From assembly GCA_019155185.1 (NCBI GenBank), contig CM032813.1:4016001-4080000 (forward strand): a stretch of 64,000 nt of DNA, given 5' to 3'. Positions 63,081-64,000 of the stretch are shown piece after piece (within the stretch, counting starts at the first letter, position 1; every line of letters starts with the position of its first letter). A program made the translations under genes and the position numbers. The notes under the pieces are model-generated. The model worked only from the letters and a program-made list of their open reading frames with translations, made no database searches and was not told the DNA's origin. The DNA is from Beaufortia kweichowensis (taxonomy: Eukaryota; Chordata; Actinopteri; Cypriniformes; Gastromyzontidae).

Positions 63081-64000
63081 TTCTATGATTGACATTGAAC
63101 TGAACGCGCGATGCATTCGTCTTTGAAGAGTCAGAGTCACGAGCAATAAGAGCGAGTTATGTTTCTTTCTTTGGTTGGATTTGAGGGTGCATTAGTATTG
63201 CACGTGCATGAATTGCATTGGCAGATTACATAGATAAAAGTTTAAGGAGGACCTCCTAATTTCCTTATACTGACGACATACAGGGGAAATTCGGGTTTCA
63301 CCATGTTGTGCTGGCACACAAATTAAAAATTAAATCCAATTATCTGACTTGTTTTTTAATCAAATCAATGAGATTTCGAGGAATTCTCTGTTTTCTTTAT
63401 ATTGGCACATACAATGCATTGTAAGGAAGCAGGCTACTAAATGACAAATAAAATTTGTATGCATATACTTGGAAGATTCTTAGAAAATAACCTACACCCA
63501 CTGTTTTGTTTGACGTCCAAATAACAGTGCATATTGCAATGCAAAAGCTTCTAGGGTATACAGAAACATGATTATATTCATAAGAGCCTGAATTTAATCA
63601 TTAAATGCTGAATATCTTGAATATCTTGAACTGATTTTCGAGTAATCAGACAAAGAACAATCTGACTTTGTGAACCAACACTGTAAAAGCTTCCATGTTC
63701 GAAACTAGAGCTAGAGGAAAGTAATCAGCAACATGCTATAAATGAATTGCATTTTAGACCACAGGCATTAATAGCAAGTGTGTTTTAAAGCTAGACAACA
63801 CTTATCCACTGCAAGAATGCCTCTCAAACAAATTTGTGGGGAAATTCATCCAGAATAAGGTCATATAAGAATAGAACAGACAAATAAATCTAAAAGTCAG
63901 CTTCACAAATAAAACAATGGGGCATTACCTTAAATGCATTAATTTTAAATACAAGTCTGTATTTAATACATGTAAGAGCTTGTTAATTGAGAAAAGTTTC
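63081..64000. other. Upstream flank of atxn7
   Basis: AT-rich DNA with no open frame, repeat or RNA gene that I can recognise. Confidence 0.6.

Overview
The window is teleost DNA, most likely from a cyprinid-type fish. It has multi-exon genes with GT-AG introns, AT-rich intergenic DNA, long CT/AT/CA microsatellites, and interspersed repeats of types common in zebrafish and carp genomes (a tRNA-derived DANA/HE1-like SINE, short inverted-repeat DNA elements, hAT ends). There is no bacterial or viral coding content.

Four protein genes were reconstructed exon by exon. (1) prickle2, + strand: noncoding first exon near 17.1-17.53 kb, coding exons 21.7-29.9 kb. It encodes a PET domain, three LIM domains and a C-terminal CIIS prenylation box. 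As given, one extra base inside LIM3 (28181-28184) breaks the frame. (2) A 12-exon class II sugar transporter closest to GLUT11, - strand, 40.39-37.01 kb, 490 aa and intact. (3) psmd6, + strand, 41.22-44.76 kb, 8 exons, 386 aa, a proteasome lid subunit. (4) atxn7, - strand, 63.0-47.9 kb, 12 coding exons, 850 aa, a SAGA deubiquitinase-module subunit with only five glutamines where human ATXN7 has its disease-expandable tract.

Layout: 1-17.1 kb is AT-rich noncoding DNA upstream of prickle2; 17.1-30.4 kb is prickle2; 30.4-36.8 kb is intergenic and carries a ~1.5 kb terminal-inverted-repeat element; 36.8-40.4 kb is the transporter; 40.4-41.2 kb is the divergent spacer to psmd6; psmd6 and atxn7 converge near 44.8 kb; atxn7 fills most of 44.9-63.0 kb; 63.1-64 kb is its upstream flank. 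The order and orientation prickle2-psmd6-atxn7 match human 3p14 (PRICKLE2-PSMD6-ATXN7), with the transporter as an extra gene between prickle2 and psmd6. The four genes do not form a pathway; they are linked by conserved synteny.

Points most worth a second look: the prickle2 frameshift; unusual substitutions in the transporter's sugar-binding TM7; a transposon nested in an older repeat, whose empty site shows a 4-bp target duplication; coding-like minus-strand segments downstream of atxn7 that could be an alternative C-terminus; and conserved codons upstream of the prickle2 start that imply a longer isoform. I found no evidence of a wholly new biological system.
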